Part shown: piece by piece, positions 11,093 to 22,882 of the stretch | How positions within the stretch are numbered: position 1 is the first letter of the stretch | How the letters are laid out: every line of letters starts with the position of its first letter | DNA from: Erodium maritimum | Lineage: Eukaryota > Streptophyta > Magnoliopsida > Geraniales > Geraniaceae | Reading direction: 5' to 3' | Length of the DNA: 64,000 nucleotides | Assembly (NCBI GenBank): GCA_963921825.1 | Contig: OY997594.1 | Coordinates: 66,697,675-66,761,674, forward strand | The notes under the pieces: model-generated | Database searches by the model: none | The model's input: only the letters and a program-made list of their open reading frames with translations | What the model was told of the DNA's origin: nothing | Program-made: the position numbers and the translations under genes

Positions 11093-11545
11093 AAGCTTTC
11101 ACGTGCGAACCCCTATTAAAATGTGAACTTGCGAACTCAACAACAACATGACACGTGTCGCGCTTAGAAATGCTCATCTTTTTTTTCTCACCAAGTTTAT
11201 TAATTTAATTTTTCCCGCTTCGTTTCAACTCCGACTTAATTTTTTTTTTGCTCCAATATTTTTCTTTTTCCAAGATCTATCTATCAAGTAGTGTATTGCA
11301 TATATTTTGATGTGTTTTTTGATACGTGTGTGGATATGTGGACATAAGTGCGAAAAGTGTGATGTGGTTTGCAAATATAGGGTTTATGGTTTGAGAATAT
11401 AGTATATGTGGTTTGCGAATATGACATATATGATTTGCGAAAAGTGTGCTGTGGTTTGAGAATATAGTATATGTGGTTTGCGAATATAGTATATGTGGTT
11501 TGCGAATATGACATATATGGTTTGCGAAAAGTGTACTGTAATTTC
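11093..11545. mobile_element. MITE-like element W with short repeats
   Basis: It begins gggaagctttcacgtgcgaa after a TA tract. It contains a block (11165-11285) homologous to the inner inverted repeat of the Mutator-like elements at 23878 and 37768. About eight copies of a ggtttgcgaatat-type unit follow at 11370-11540. The right end is uncertain. Confidence 0.5.
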
Positions 11546-12027
11546 CATAGCAGCTGTAGGCGGCGTAGGAGCGACGGTGGCAGGGGAAAACTCCATAACG
11601 ACTAGGGCTAGGATTTGTATCTCAAAGAATCGAGAGTGAAAGATGTAGACGACAAAAATGCTGACTGTCACTGCTAACTACAAGACTGAAATATTAATTT
11701 TTTATTTTCTAAGAACTCAAATGATCCCACAAAGATAGAGACAAACAAAATGAGCGGAATTGCGTTGGGAACTGGAAGGTCTAGATAGAACCATGTCTTC
11801 AACAACATTCAAACACAAAGATCAAAAGCGCATTAGGACCCAGACCTGGGATATACCAAAAGGCCATCTGGAACATTAAATCTCGAGTTGAATCGTTATT
11901 ATGAACTCTAAAAATTAGGCGGCCATCAAGACTTAATTATTAGAGCTGTAATATATGTATATATATAAGCACATGCAATGGTTAAAAAGTCTCAACTGAA
12001 GTAAAATTCTAGGACGGAGAGAGGAAT
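11546..12027. other. 5' flank of polyubiquitin-like gene
   Basis: No gene was recognised. A TA-rich tatatgtatatatataa tract at about 11952-11968 lies some 60-75 bp before the start codon and could serve as TATA box. Confidence 0.4.
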
Positions 12028-12614
12028 ATGGAGATATTCGTAAAAACAGTGGGTGGGAAGTCGATGACTGTGGCAGTGGAGAGTTCGGAGACCATCAGCT
12101 ACATCAAGGTGAAGATGCAAGAAGATGACAAGCCGCTTCACCAAACGGCTGATTCTTTCCACATATATGTGAAGCTCGAAGAAGGAAAGACCATCCGTTT
12201 GAAGGTGAAGAGCTCGGATACGATATTTAAATTGAAGGCTAATATCGCTCGAAGAGTGGGCACTCCCCAGTAGATCAAATAATGCTACATTTTGCCAGGG
12301 AGAATCTGAAGGATGGCCGTACCCTTGCTCACTACAACATTCAGCAGGAATCGACCATTCACCTTGTCATCATGCGTATGCAGATCTTTGTGAAAACCCT
12401 TATCGGCACGACTCTCACCCTGGATGTGGATAGGTCCGACACCATCGACACCGTCAAGGCTATGATCGTAGATAGGGAGGGTATCAATCATCCGGAAGCT
12501 TTGCGCCTGATCTTTTCCGAAAAGCAGCTCGAGGATGGTCGGACCCTGGCCGACTACAACATCCAGAATGAATCGACCATCCACATCGTCACCAGGCTTA
12601 CCGGTGGGATGTAG
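12028..12614 (+). CDS. Polyubiquitin-like protein (half unit + 2 UBL units), frame disrupted once
   Basis: The order is: (1) a half UBL, residues 1-43 ([28 protein letters not shown]); (2) a UBL starting [17 protein letters not shown]; (3) a near-complete ubiquitin starting [17 protein letters not shown] and ending [11 protein letters not shown] stop (TAG at 12271-12273) and a one-base phase change near 12268 break unit 2. The next frame resumes with [18 protein letters not shown], so the break is small and could be a real mutation or a sequence error. Unit 3 keeps K6, K27, K48 and the Leu8/Ile44-type patch but replaces K11, K29, K33 and K63, has one extra residue in the PPDQQ loop, and retains a processable diglycine followed by Met. 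A copia element is inserted about 190 bp downstream, in the likely 3' UTR. Confidence 0.7.
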
Positions 12615-12800
12615 ATCTTTGTTGCATGAACCAGTCTTGCAGGGCTTATTTCAAACTATCCAACTACAATTAAGAATTCTGGAACTGTGTGGTAGGGTTG
12701 GAGATTTTGTTTTTATTTTTCTTTCAAATTTTGAATCTCTCTTTCTTGTTCCTATAGAATATTGAAAACCATCAATCTGGTTCATCAATCTGGTTGAGAA

Positions 12801-12952
12801 GGATAACAATTGTGTTAATTGTATTGAATTTGATGAATAAAACCTACAGTGTACATGTATATATATAGTGGTGTTGTACCACTAGGGTTTCCTAAACCCG
12901 ATGTTAACCCTAACGAGCCACATCGGCTGGGCCTATACAATATATTCTAACA
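12801..12952 (-). repeat. 3' LTR of copia A
   Basis: It begins TGTTAGAAT on the minus strand. The final CA is mutated to CC (plus strand gg at 12801-12802). Confidence 0.85.
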
Positions 12953-12977
12953 CCCCCCTCAAACTCAAGACGGTGGT

Positions 12978-13834
12978 AATGAACCCAAATTGAGTTTGTC
13001 AACTAAAGGTTTGAACTTCCCTGGGATTAAAGCCTTGGTGAAGATATCTGCAATCTGATCGCCAGAGGAGACAGATCGGAGAGCGAGGGTGCCCTGATTG
13101 AGATGTTGTCGGACAAGGTGACAATCAATCTCAATATGCTTGGAGCGTTCATGGAAGACATCATTATGAGCAATCTGAATAGCACTCTGATTGTCACAAT
13201 GAATGGTAGTGGCTGACTTCTGAACAACACCTATGTCATATAGAAACCAGCAAAGCCATATGAGTTCAGAAGTAGTATCAGCAAGGGCTCGATACTCAGC
13301 TTCCGTGCTAGAGCGGGCAATGGTTGTTTGTTTCTTACTTCTCCAGGAAATCAGAGAGTTACCAAGAAAGAAACAGTAACATGTGGTAGATCATCGGTCT
13401 GTGGGATCGCTTGCCCAATCTGCATCTGAATAGGCATGTAGGACTAAAGGTGAGCCATAAGGGAAATGTAGTCCTTGTGATAAGGTGCCTCGAACATAGC
13501 ACAAGATCCGAAGAACGACCTCATAGTGAGTAGTGCGAGGTGCGCACATGAACTGACTGACGATGTGGACAGCATATGCAATGTCAGGCCTAGTAACAGT
13601 GAGGTATACCAACCCTCCAACTAATCGGCGATATAAAGTGGGATTCTCGAGGGCTTTACCATCTGATGGAAGATACTTGGCATTCACTTCAATGGGAGGG
13701 TAAGCGATCTTGCTATCGGTTATTCCTCCCTTGGAGATGAGCTCGGCTGCATACTTGGCTTGTGACAAATGATAACCAGAGGATAGAGAGGAAATCTCCA
13801 AAACCAAGAAAGTAAGAGAGATGTCACGCCCCAA
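12978..13834 (-). pseudogene. Copia A RT C-terminus and RNase H
   Basis: The ORF 13834-13391 carries the copia RT tail (GYHLSQAKYAAELI, TRPDIAYAVHIVSQFM) and the first RNase H aspartate (YSDADWASDP), then a TGA. In-frame text beyond it still reads SWRSKKQTTIARSSTEAEYR and ends in DIFTKAL-type sequence near 13000. A one-base shift around 13810 separates it from the upstream RT half, besides the LTR insertion. Confidence 0.85.
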
Positions 13835-16320
13835 ATCCGGGTTTGACCGGACTCGAGACGTGACTTAATTAAAAGCAATTTTAAACAAGTAAACCATGAA
13901 CAATTTCCATAAAAATCCTCCATTGAAGTTTTCAAAACAAAATATATCAGTTTACAACCATAAATAAATCCTCAAAAGGTTCGTAACATAAAAATATAAA
14001 GACGTCTCTAGAATGACACCCGAACCAAGAAGCTCCCGAGCTTCTACTCCTCAATCAAGCCTGTAATGACAACAAGTAAACACATAGGGGTGAGTTCGCG
14101 CTCAGTAGGGAAAATACATAACAAGGCGACCCTTTTAGCTCAAAAGTTACAAATGAGGACAATAAGTATTTCTTAGCAATAAATAGGAAGTAGACCATCC
14201 AACCAATGTCGTGGCACATGAAGTCACCACCCTCTAATCCACACCTGATGTGTCCTGTCGGATTTTCCCTCAGTCCAGAGGAGACGCATATCATCGAGGC
14301 TACCGGTAACAACCCCTTGAGGGCGCTTATCGTCGAGATTCTCGGAAACGTCTCCAAAGGGCTATATGTCCTCGGGAACCAAGGTATTACTCCCATAGGA
14401 AGCATACACTTGGGTAAATCAACAATAATCAATTATAAATGAATAACACACTCAAGTCAACACGAAGCACTCAATTCACAACGAGACACAATTCTACCAC
14501 AACACACCACACAAATCACATAACCGTAACTTACCATTTGCTTACCAATCATGACCCATCGGTCCATCGATCACCCTATTGTACCGCTTGGCACAATCAG
14601 TCATACTCGATCCTCCATTCAATCACACAAGGAAATTAAGCATTCATTCCAACACATTCAACAATCAAGTTCAACAATCGAATAACCTAGTTGTATTAAA
14701 CTCTTAACCAATCCACTGAGCAACCAAGCATGTGATCCTAACACACAACTAATCCGAGGGCTCATCACGGCCTTTCTACCAGTAAAGCAATTCCCAAGTA
14801 TTGAAAGCGAGTTACACTAGTGATTTGCATCCTACGCATGCTTACTAGACACATCTGGTTATTAGTAATTGAAAGACAATTATTCTAGTTATTCGCATCC
14901 TATATGCATTTCTAGGACCTTTCCAATTTTATTAACCTAATAGGCATACTAAGCGTATTAAACGAGGAGTTAAGACTTTCCCTACCTCGTGGTCTTCCTC
15001 TAAATCTCTGCTGTCAAGCTCGGTAGTCACAACTCTGTTCTTCACACGGGTCCCGGCGTGGTCTTCGTTGTTCAAGTTCGGTCCCAAGGTCTTTGAACAC
15101 AAAACAAACTCTAATTAAACTCCACTCAACAGCAAGTAAAGTCCCCAAAACCCTTCCAAACGTTCAGCTCAAAACAAAGATCGAAAACGGTGAAAAACCC
15201 CCAAAATACACCAAAACAGGTCGGCCACGGTCACGGAGCCGTGGCACCACCCCTCACGGATGACGTCACGGAGCCGTGACGTGTGCTGTCACGGACTCCC
15301 TCACAGAGCCGTGACGTCGCCCGTCACGGAATCCGTCACGGATCCGTGACGTCGCCCGTCACGGAATCCGTCACGGATCCGTGGCGCACCAGGGCAGTTT
15401 CGCCCATCTTCAACCTCCAGCTCCTTTTCTCCGAAAATTCACTACCAAACTCCATTTTCAACCATCTCCAGCTCCCAAAACAGTCAAATACCTCCAATAC
15501 TCCTTTACCCATGGTAGGAATCAACAAATAAACAAGTTTCCAAAGATTCTCCAAATCATAATCCAATCAAAAACTCCATGAAACCCAAGGATTTCAATCA
15601 AAACCCCACCAAAGCTTCTTAACAACCTCATCTAACACCATCCCACTCAAACCCAACAACTTCTAGCAAACTCAAGCCAAAACCCATGAAATGAGATGAA
15701 GGGAAAAGAGATTTAGATAGTTCCATTACCTCTAGGAGAGTGAGATGAAGAAGATGGTGATGATTTGGAGAAGGAAGAGGTAGAAAATGGCCCCAAGTTG
15801 CCTCTTTTCCTTTGCTTCTTCTTCAAGACTCCATGAAAGCTCCTCTCTCTTCCTTTCCTCTTAAATTTCGGCTACAACACAAGTAATGAATTGATTTTGG
15901 TCTTCCAATTCCATATAAGACCTAGAGGTGGTTAAAGACTAAAAGCCCTTTAGATATTTACCCTTGTAAGGGCTTTTAGGAGGGTATAGTGGTCCAAGAC
16001 CACTCCCTTTCTCTCTTTCAACCAAATAGGGACATGTGTCCATGTAGGGTCCCTTAGTCTCCAATTAATTTTCCAGCACAAAAATTAATTAGCTTTAGTC
16101 GATATAAAAGTCCAATTTTGACCAAAGTTGACTTCCTCCAAAATTATACTTAAAAGAAAGGAAATGGCCCAATTAAGCCAACCATGATGACGGCTAAGCT
16201 CTTTGGGCCCCAAAAAAGCCCCGAGTGACTTCCGGAGTCTTCGGTTGACTTTTCCGGCCGAAAGTCCAACTTGTCCAAAATTCACCGGTTCGACCGGAAT
16301 CGATCGGGGCGGTTCTTACA
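13822..16320 (-). mobile_element. Gypsy-type solo LTR inserted in copia A
   Basis: It runs from TGTCACGCCCC to GGTTCTTACA on the plus strand, is flanked by the 5-bp duplication agaga (13817-13821, 16321-16325) and is 2499 bp long. It has no coding capacity. Related sequences lie at 31118-35668 and, in the opposite orientation, at 61241. Sense is taken as minus because the 61241 copy shows a plausible splice donor (aaggtaagtgag) in that direction. Confidence 0.8.
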
Positions 16321-16960
16321 AGAGATGACCCAAATCCTTCATCTCGAATTGTTCGCTTAGTTGATGATTGAGATCCACAATGCTGATAGCATCATCACCA
16401 ATAATGATCATATCATCAACATATAGAAGTAAGAGAGTATGTCCCCGAGAGGTCTGACGAACAAACAGTGAGCTGTCGTGCGGACTAGAGACGAAACCAA
16501 AGACTGCCATCGCACCACTGAACTTGGAGTACCATGCCCGCGGAGCTTGCTTGAGTCCATCGATGGATTTGCGCAAACGACAAACCATGTGTGGGGGATG
16601 ATCATAGCCTGGCGGGGGCTTCATATAAACCTCCTTTGTAAGATCTCCATTGAGAAAGGCATTCTTCACATCCATTTGAAAAACGTCCCACTCTCGACCA
16701 GCAACAACAACAAGAATGGTGCGAACAAAAGTGAGTCTCGCAACAGGAGCAAATGTTTCCTCATAATCAACCCCATGTTCCTGGGTAAATCCACGAGCCA
16801 CAATACGTGCCTTGCAGCGCTCGATAGAACCATCTGCCTTGATCTTCACCTTGTATACCCATCTAGAACCGACCACATGTTTGTCCCGAGGCAAAGGTAC
16901 CAGATCCCATGTATGAGTCTTTACCATGGCCTGTAGTTCCTCAGTCATTGCTTGCGCCAT
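16316..16960 (-). pseudogene. Copia A reverse transcriptase, N-terminal half
   Basis: Motifs are WDLVPLPRDKHVVGSRWVYK, QMDVKNAFLNGDL, GLKQAPRAWYSKF and the catalytic LLLYVDDM. It breaks at KDLGHL, exactly where the LTR is inserted. RVT_2 family, RNA-dependent DNA synthesis in the element particle. Confidence 0.9.
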
Positions 16961-18664
16961 AGGGGGTTAGTGCAAGCCTCCCGATAGGTGTCAGGCTCAT
17001 ATACAGAGGACACTATAGAAGCGACACGAGATGGTAGGGTTACCTCAAAGTCCTGGAGGTGAGATGGGAGTTGCCGATGACGCTGTGGTCGATTCGGTAG
17101 CACAGGATCCTCTAGCACAAGATCCTCTGGCGGAACATGGTCTATGGTAGGAGGTAGAGATGTCGGAGCACCTGCAGGAATCAGCTGAATGGGAGAACCC
17201 TCATCATCATCAGAAAACATATCAATATCGGGATTAGAAAAGAAAGGAGTACACTCGGGAATGTGAAAAGAACACAGGGAAGAAAACATCTTATGTTCCC
17301 AGAATGTGACATGACGAGATATGCGGAGACGTTTGGAAACAAGGTCCCAACATCTGTACCCTTTGTGTTCGATCCCATACCCAATAACACAACAAAGACG
17401 AGAACGAGGTTCAAGTTTAGAACGTTCATGAGGTTGGAGATGAATAAAACAGACACACCCAAAGACACGAAGAAGATCATAAACTGGAAGACGACCATAC
17501 AAACACTCGTAAGGAGTTTTGTTACCTATGACCGGATGGAACTCTGTTGATGATGCAAACGGCTGTGAGGGAAGCCTCCCCCCAAAAACGTTCAGGACAG
17601 GCAGCTGCAATGGTGAGAGCACGGACCATATTAATAATATGGCGATGTTTGCTTTCTACCCGACCATTTTGTTGCGATGTACCAGGACATGAGCGTTGAA
17701 CGATAGTACCGGTGGAAGCAAGTTGTGAAAGGAAGGATGACTCTTTAAATTCCATGTCGTTATCCATACGTAGTGTTTTGATAACTTTTGAGAATTCTGT
17801 GCGAACCATGGCAGAAAACTCAGAATAAATTTTGTTGAAGTCAGATTTATTATGCATGAGATAAATCCACGTAAAACATGTATAATCATCAACAAATATA
17901 ACAACCCACCGAGACCCCCCCCCCCCTGTGGTCGGAACAGGTGCTGCTCCCCACAAGTCATAATGAACAAGATCAAAAGGTGAAGAGGAAATAGTATTAT
18001 TAAGAGAAAACGGCAGTTTATGATGTTTAGCAAGCTGACAAGACACACAATCACCAAAGTTATGTGAAACTGACCCTAACAAACCACTATAAATAAGACT
18101 ACGCAAACGAGAGGAAGACGGATGACCTAGGCGAGAGTGCCATAGATCAGCGGAGACGACAGCGCCACAAGTAGACGAGGAGGATGATGATGGTGAGGGA
18201 ACCACCAGGGAGGTGAGTTCGAACCGCCGACCAACTTTACGTCCTGTCCCATGGATTTGTCCCGTCAGTGGATCCTGCACAAGAACAGAAGAAGTACGAC
18301 CAGAAAAGTTAACGTCAAAACCCAAATCACACAATTGACCAACTGATACAAGGTTCAGTGATAAATCTGGGACAAGCAAGGTGTTTGGTAGTGATAACTG
18401 GTTTGTGGTTGCGGTACCACAGTATGTGGCAAGTAAAGTGGAATTATCAGCATTACGAATAGACGGAGACTTGGTGACCGGGGTTACACATGTAAGAAAA
18501 TCTGACTGAAGGCTCATATGATTGAAACAAGTAGAATCAAAATACCAAGTGGATATGCTACCTGGCGGAGTAGTGGATGAGCTATTTGACGAAGAAGTGT
18601 GAGTTGATAGGAAAGTTCGTATGTCACCCAGGAGAGCAGTCATGTCAGGAGATTCGGCAGACAC
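16945..18664 (-). pseudogene. Copia A protease and integrase
   Basis: The protease site reads WYFDSTCFNHM where active copies have DSG or DSA. The pre-integrase zinc site (LWHSRLGHP...CVSCQLAKHH) and integrase core (HYDLWG, RMDNDMEFK, QQNGRVESKHRHI) follow. There is one frameshift near 17530-17620. The C-terminal part (GKTPYECLYGRLP, GYRCWDLVSKRLRISRHV) lies at 17622-16945. Confidence 0.9.
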
Positions 18665-18766
18665 GGTAGGTGTAGCAGCAATAGTGCCATTGGGCCTGTT
18701 GGAAGGCCGATGATCCCCACGGGAGCCCCGCCCCGCCCCCCTAAAGTTTTGAGAGGGCCTAGAGTT

Positions 18767-19573
18767 TTACCATCGAGGGGTTTCTGAGGCAATGAGGTGA
18801 CGAGCATGTGTTCTGCATTCAGTTAAGACATGTCCAGATCTGTTGCAGAACGTGCAGTGGGGCTTGACAATATATCCACCAGCAGCGGTAGAGAGAACAA
18901 CATCATGAGATGGAGACAATGGTGTACCCGTACCCTCGAACCTTGTTTCTTCAAAGAGAAGCTCAGCAACCACGGTGTGGAGATCAGGGAATGTTGGCTG
19001 ATGAAAGAGAGCGCTCCGAACTACTTCAAACTCAGGACGAAGAACTGTGAGGAACTGAAATACCATGAGTTTATCCCAGTAGGTTTGAAAACTCTCCTCC
19101 GTTGGTTGAGCGACACTCATTTGGTCTGAAACATTTTGCATCTAGGAGAGAAAATCTTTGACAGACTGACCTGGAGCTTGCTTCATGCAGTGAAGACGGT
19201 TGTAGAGTTGGTAGTGGTGCGAGATGTCAGCAGTGGAGAACAGTTGCTCCAGAAAATCCCAAACCTCCTTCGCAGTATGGAAGCGAGCAAATTGCACTTT
19301 AATCGAGGGAGCGCAGGTATTACGAATCCAGGTAATGATCTGGTGATTCTTGCTGTTCCATTGATCAAAGCGGTCATTGAATGCATCCTTGGCTTCGTCT
19401 TTGTCCTGGACTGGCTCAATGATATCGCCAGTAACGTAACACCAGAGAAGTTTGCCTCGAAGAAAACTAGACATCTCTGCAACCCACAACACATAATTGT
19501 TGCCATCAAAGTAAACGCTAATAGGTTTAGCGATATCAAATTTCTCCATTAGGAATACCTGAAAAGAAAACAC
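18767..19573 (-). pseudogene. Copia A gag
   Basis: The likely start is the internal Met of MEKFDIAKPISVYFDG. A retrotran_gag body (EVWDFLEQLFSTADIS, HCMKQAPGQSV) is interrupted by an in-frame TAG at 19142-19144 and ends in a CCHC knuckle CTFCNRSGHVLTEC. Confidence 0.85.
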
Positions 19574-20050
19574 TGAAATAAAGGATTACTTTTTTTTTGA
19601 ATAAAGGTCAACGCGCGTGGGAGTCACGCGGTCAACGGTCAGAGGCGCGTGGCGCGTGGAAGCGACGTGCGCGTGGGGGCGCATGTGGAGTCGGGCGCGT
19701 GTTGTTCACGCGTCGTCTTCCTCGCGCGATTTTGCAGGCGACGGCGTGCGGCGGCGTTGGTATTGCTTTGTCTGCGTCTGCGTTGCTACGTCAGCGTGGC
19801 TCGCGACACAGGGAGCAGACCAGAACGACGGCGGCGTGTAGGAGCAAAGAACTACGGCGGCGTGGTGTGGTCGACCGAGATCTTCTCGCTACGGAGCTCG
19901 TCGGCGTGGTGTGATCGACCGGAGCAGGAGCAAGCGGTTGGAGCAGGAGCAGCCTTCTGGAGTAGGAGCAGCGTTCAACGAAGGTGAACGACGGCGACGG
20001 CGGCGGCTGAAGCGGAAGCGATATTTAGAGCGATAGAGTCTTTGATACCA

Positions 20051-20204
20051 TGATAACAATTGTGTTAGTTGTATTCAATTTGACAAATAAAACCTACAGT
20101 GTACATGTATATATATATAGTGGTGTTGTACCACTAGGGTTTCCGAAACCCGATGTGAACCCTAACGAGCCGCATAGACTGGGCCTATACAATATATTCT
20201 AACA
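20051..20204 (-). repeat. 5' LTR of copia A
   Basis: It reads TGTTAGAATATAT...TTGTTATCA on the minus strand, followed by the primer site. Confidence 0.88.
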
Positions 20205-22155
20205 GAGAAAATCTTTCAGTCGGATGTCGATTCGATTTCTTCCTATAATTGGGTAACTTGAAAACCGTGATTGTAACTGAAGCAGTGGGATGATCCCTTG
20301 TACCTAGACACAAGCGCCAGTAATCATATAACTGGTAATATGTCAATTTTCTCGAGCATCAATGGTCCAATACGGGGTTCAATGAAGTTTCATCATGGAG
20401 ATTAGGAGACTCTGAAGTGTTTTGTTGAAAGGCCCTAGAGCAACTGCAGTGAGGTTAAATATGGTTGTGAAATATGTCGGAATCGTTGGAAAAGTGGGTT
20501 GAATCCCTGGAAAGCGTTGTTTACCAATCAGATTCTGTAAGTTTAGAATGTATCGTCGGTGAATCTATAGACGCTGACAGTCGGTAGCTAGATGCATATA
20601 AGCTCACACAGTCGTTCACGACCAAATGCAAGTATGCCAAGTGGCGGGGGATACTATTATGCTATTAAAGCCAAAAGTTAATTTCCACTTTAAATAACGG
20701 CCAATGGTCTGTTTGGTCTGCAGTTCTTCATTAATGGGACATTATTTAGACTATTTCAGGAGATTGTAAGACTTTACTCATGTCTTGGAATGGCTTGTGT
20801 CATAAGAACAAATTGTGACAGAACATTATCCCAATGACTTTATCGGAGATTTGGTTGTCAAGGAATGTCTTGGTGTAAAACAGATCATTATTATCAGCTC
20901 AGGAGGTGATTCTCAAGATTTCGCTTGCTACTTATGCAATTGAATGGTCTTTATTTAAAGATCATCTGGCCTTTACTTTTTCTCTCTGGCAAACTTTTCC
21001 ACAATTGTGTACTAGAAAAAGGAAGCATCTGAGGATTAATTTTTAAGGAGGGGGGTGCTTCATTATTCTCTGCATTTATATTAGAGTGGGGAGGTTCTGG
21101 TCTGCATAATTTGGGAGGACAACTTTGCTCTAGAGATTAAAGCTTAGGGTCTTCCTATGGTGTGGCTTGGGTTTCAAGGTGACTTGCAATACAAGCAAGA
21201 CTTTTCTCTTTGTAACGGCCTACTTTGGATCATAGTTATACTATTACTACTTTTTTGGCTGGTTGGGGTTGGGTCTAGGAACTGTTTTTCAGGCCATTCT
21301 CTGTGGGTAGCAACCGTTGTTTAGGTCTGGTGTTTTACTTAGGGAAAGAGGTTTTGTTATCCTTTTTCAAGCGGTGTTTTCTGTTTCAGTTTTAAGGTTT
21401 TGAGCATTAGTCTGGTACTTTGGTGATTTCTTGTGTCGCAAGTATCGTCGTCCTGAGGTGTTGAGATTTTTCACTGGTTTAAGGTGATGTGGTCTGCCAT
21501 CTGGCTTCTACTTTGGATGGTAGAGTCCTTCAATTGGATTGTGGTTCTAGGGTGCTGTCTGTAATCTCAAGGTTGGGTTGAGTTGGGCTAGATTGATATT
21601 TGTATTAGGTTGGGGGTTAATTCTGCTTTCAGTTTGAGATGTTTTGGTGGTTCTTGAGACTCTAGTTTGGGGTACTCATTGCTGTACGAGAGGATTATCC
21701 CTCTTTCTCTTGACTTGCACCCCCTCTTGAGATATCTATAAAACTATATTTGTTTTTCAAAAAAATATGAATATATATTGATATAACCTTATATCACATG
21801 ACATTTCATAAGCACAACCACAAACCTCCATTATTTTACTGTGGGACCATTTACATCATATACGATACTTATAATTAGCTCATGAATAAAATTCAAAAAT
21901 AATAAACTAGTAACCAAATCAAACATGAAGTTGGCCAGCGACCCTATTTAAGCATAAAAGTTCATAACAAAACCACAAAATCATGTTAAAACTAAGTAGC
22001 ATCCATATCAAGGATTCACTCAACCTTCATTCAAGAACCTTCTTCAACTTCTCCAATCATCTCTACAAGTAATACAACAGACAGAAGTTAGCATTGTTTA
22101 CTTATCTACTAAAAACAATTCTTTATATTGGGTATTAGCACACGTATAAAACATA
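20205..22155 (+). other. Distal UBL 3' flank and probable retroposon
   Basis: No ORF of note. The first part continues the 3' flank of the 12028 gene beyond the target-site duplication. The second part (about 20700-21765) has the T/G-rich style of the LINE-derived retroposons here and ends in ttttcaaaaaaa at about 21757-21765. The rest is AT-rich intergenic DNA. Confidence 0.4.
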
Positions 22156-22526
22156 GGGATAGTTGCAAAAAAAAAAGTACCATGGAGGTATTTAATTTTT
22201 GTAACTTGTAGCCCTATTCTTTGAGGAGGGAAAAAAAGGACCAAGAACTATCTTTTGTTGCAAATTGTTTAAAAAGACGACTTTAACCTTACAATTTAGA
22301 TCTAAAACACAAGTAAAACCATGCAAGAGTAAGAGATGAAAATTTGGAATTTTCTTTAATTATATCATGATATAAATTTAAATTTTCAAGGGTAGGCTCA
22401 TCATTTTGAAACTAGTTTATGCAAAGTGCAACAAAAAAGAGACAATTGGTAGACACTTTTTTTGTAATTATCAAAGAGGGGTACAAATTGCATTAAAAAA
22501 AATAGGTAATATTTTGCTACTATCCC
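22156..22526. mobile_element. Small MITE
   Basis: It has inverted ends gggatagttgcaaaa and ttttgctactatccc, 371 bp apart, with an AT-rich non-coding interior. No convincing target-site duplication. Confidence 0.5.
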
Positions 22527-22882
22527 TGAAAGTATTAACGGGATGATTGAAGGTTCATAAGTACAACTATAATCTTCATCTACTTCTCCAATCCTCTATT
22601 ATACCACTGATGATGAAATGTTCCAAAAGATATTGACCAAAAAAATGTAGATCCTTGCTTCTGATCTATCCTTAAACATATATTATCAATCTAAAATATA
22701 TATATATATATATGCACTCAAAAACTACCTTCAGTAAGGCAAAAAAGAAAAGTGTTTCAGTTCACATTATGAATAAACATGTGGATACATACCTGTCATC
22801 GATACAAATTCTCCCACTCGCAGATTGATGAAAATATGACCAGTAGAATAATTTGTAGACTTCTTTGATAATACCCCTCTCC

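Larger units (their letters stand above)
12801..20204 (-). mobile_element. Ty1/copia retrotransposon, defective, with nested LTR
   Basis: LTRs 12801-12952 and 20051-20204 (about 153 bp) are flanked by the duplication gagaa at 12796-12800 and 20205-20209. On the minus strand the right LTR is followed by TGGTATCAAAG (tRNA-Met primer site), and TTTGAGGGGGG precedes the left LTR. The order gag, protease, integrase, RT, RNase H (integrase before RT) marks copia. Stops, frameshifts and a 2.5-kb gypsy-type LTR in the RT make it dead. Confidence 0.92.

Noticed and set aside
19597..19987. Overlapping Arg/Gly/Val-rich frames on the plus strand
   Set aside because: Untranslated leader of copia A between its gag and 5' LTR; low-complexity GC-rich text.
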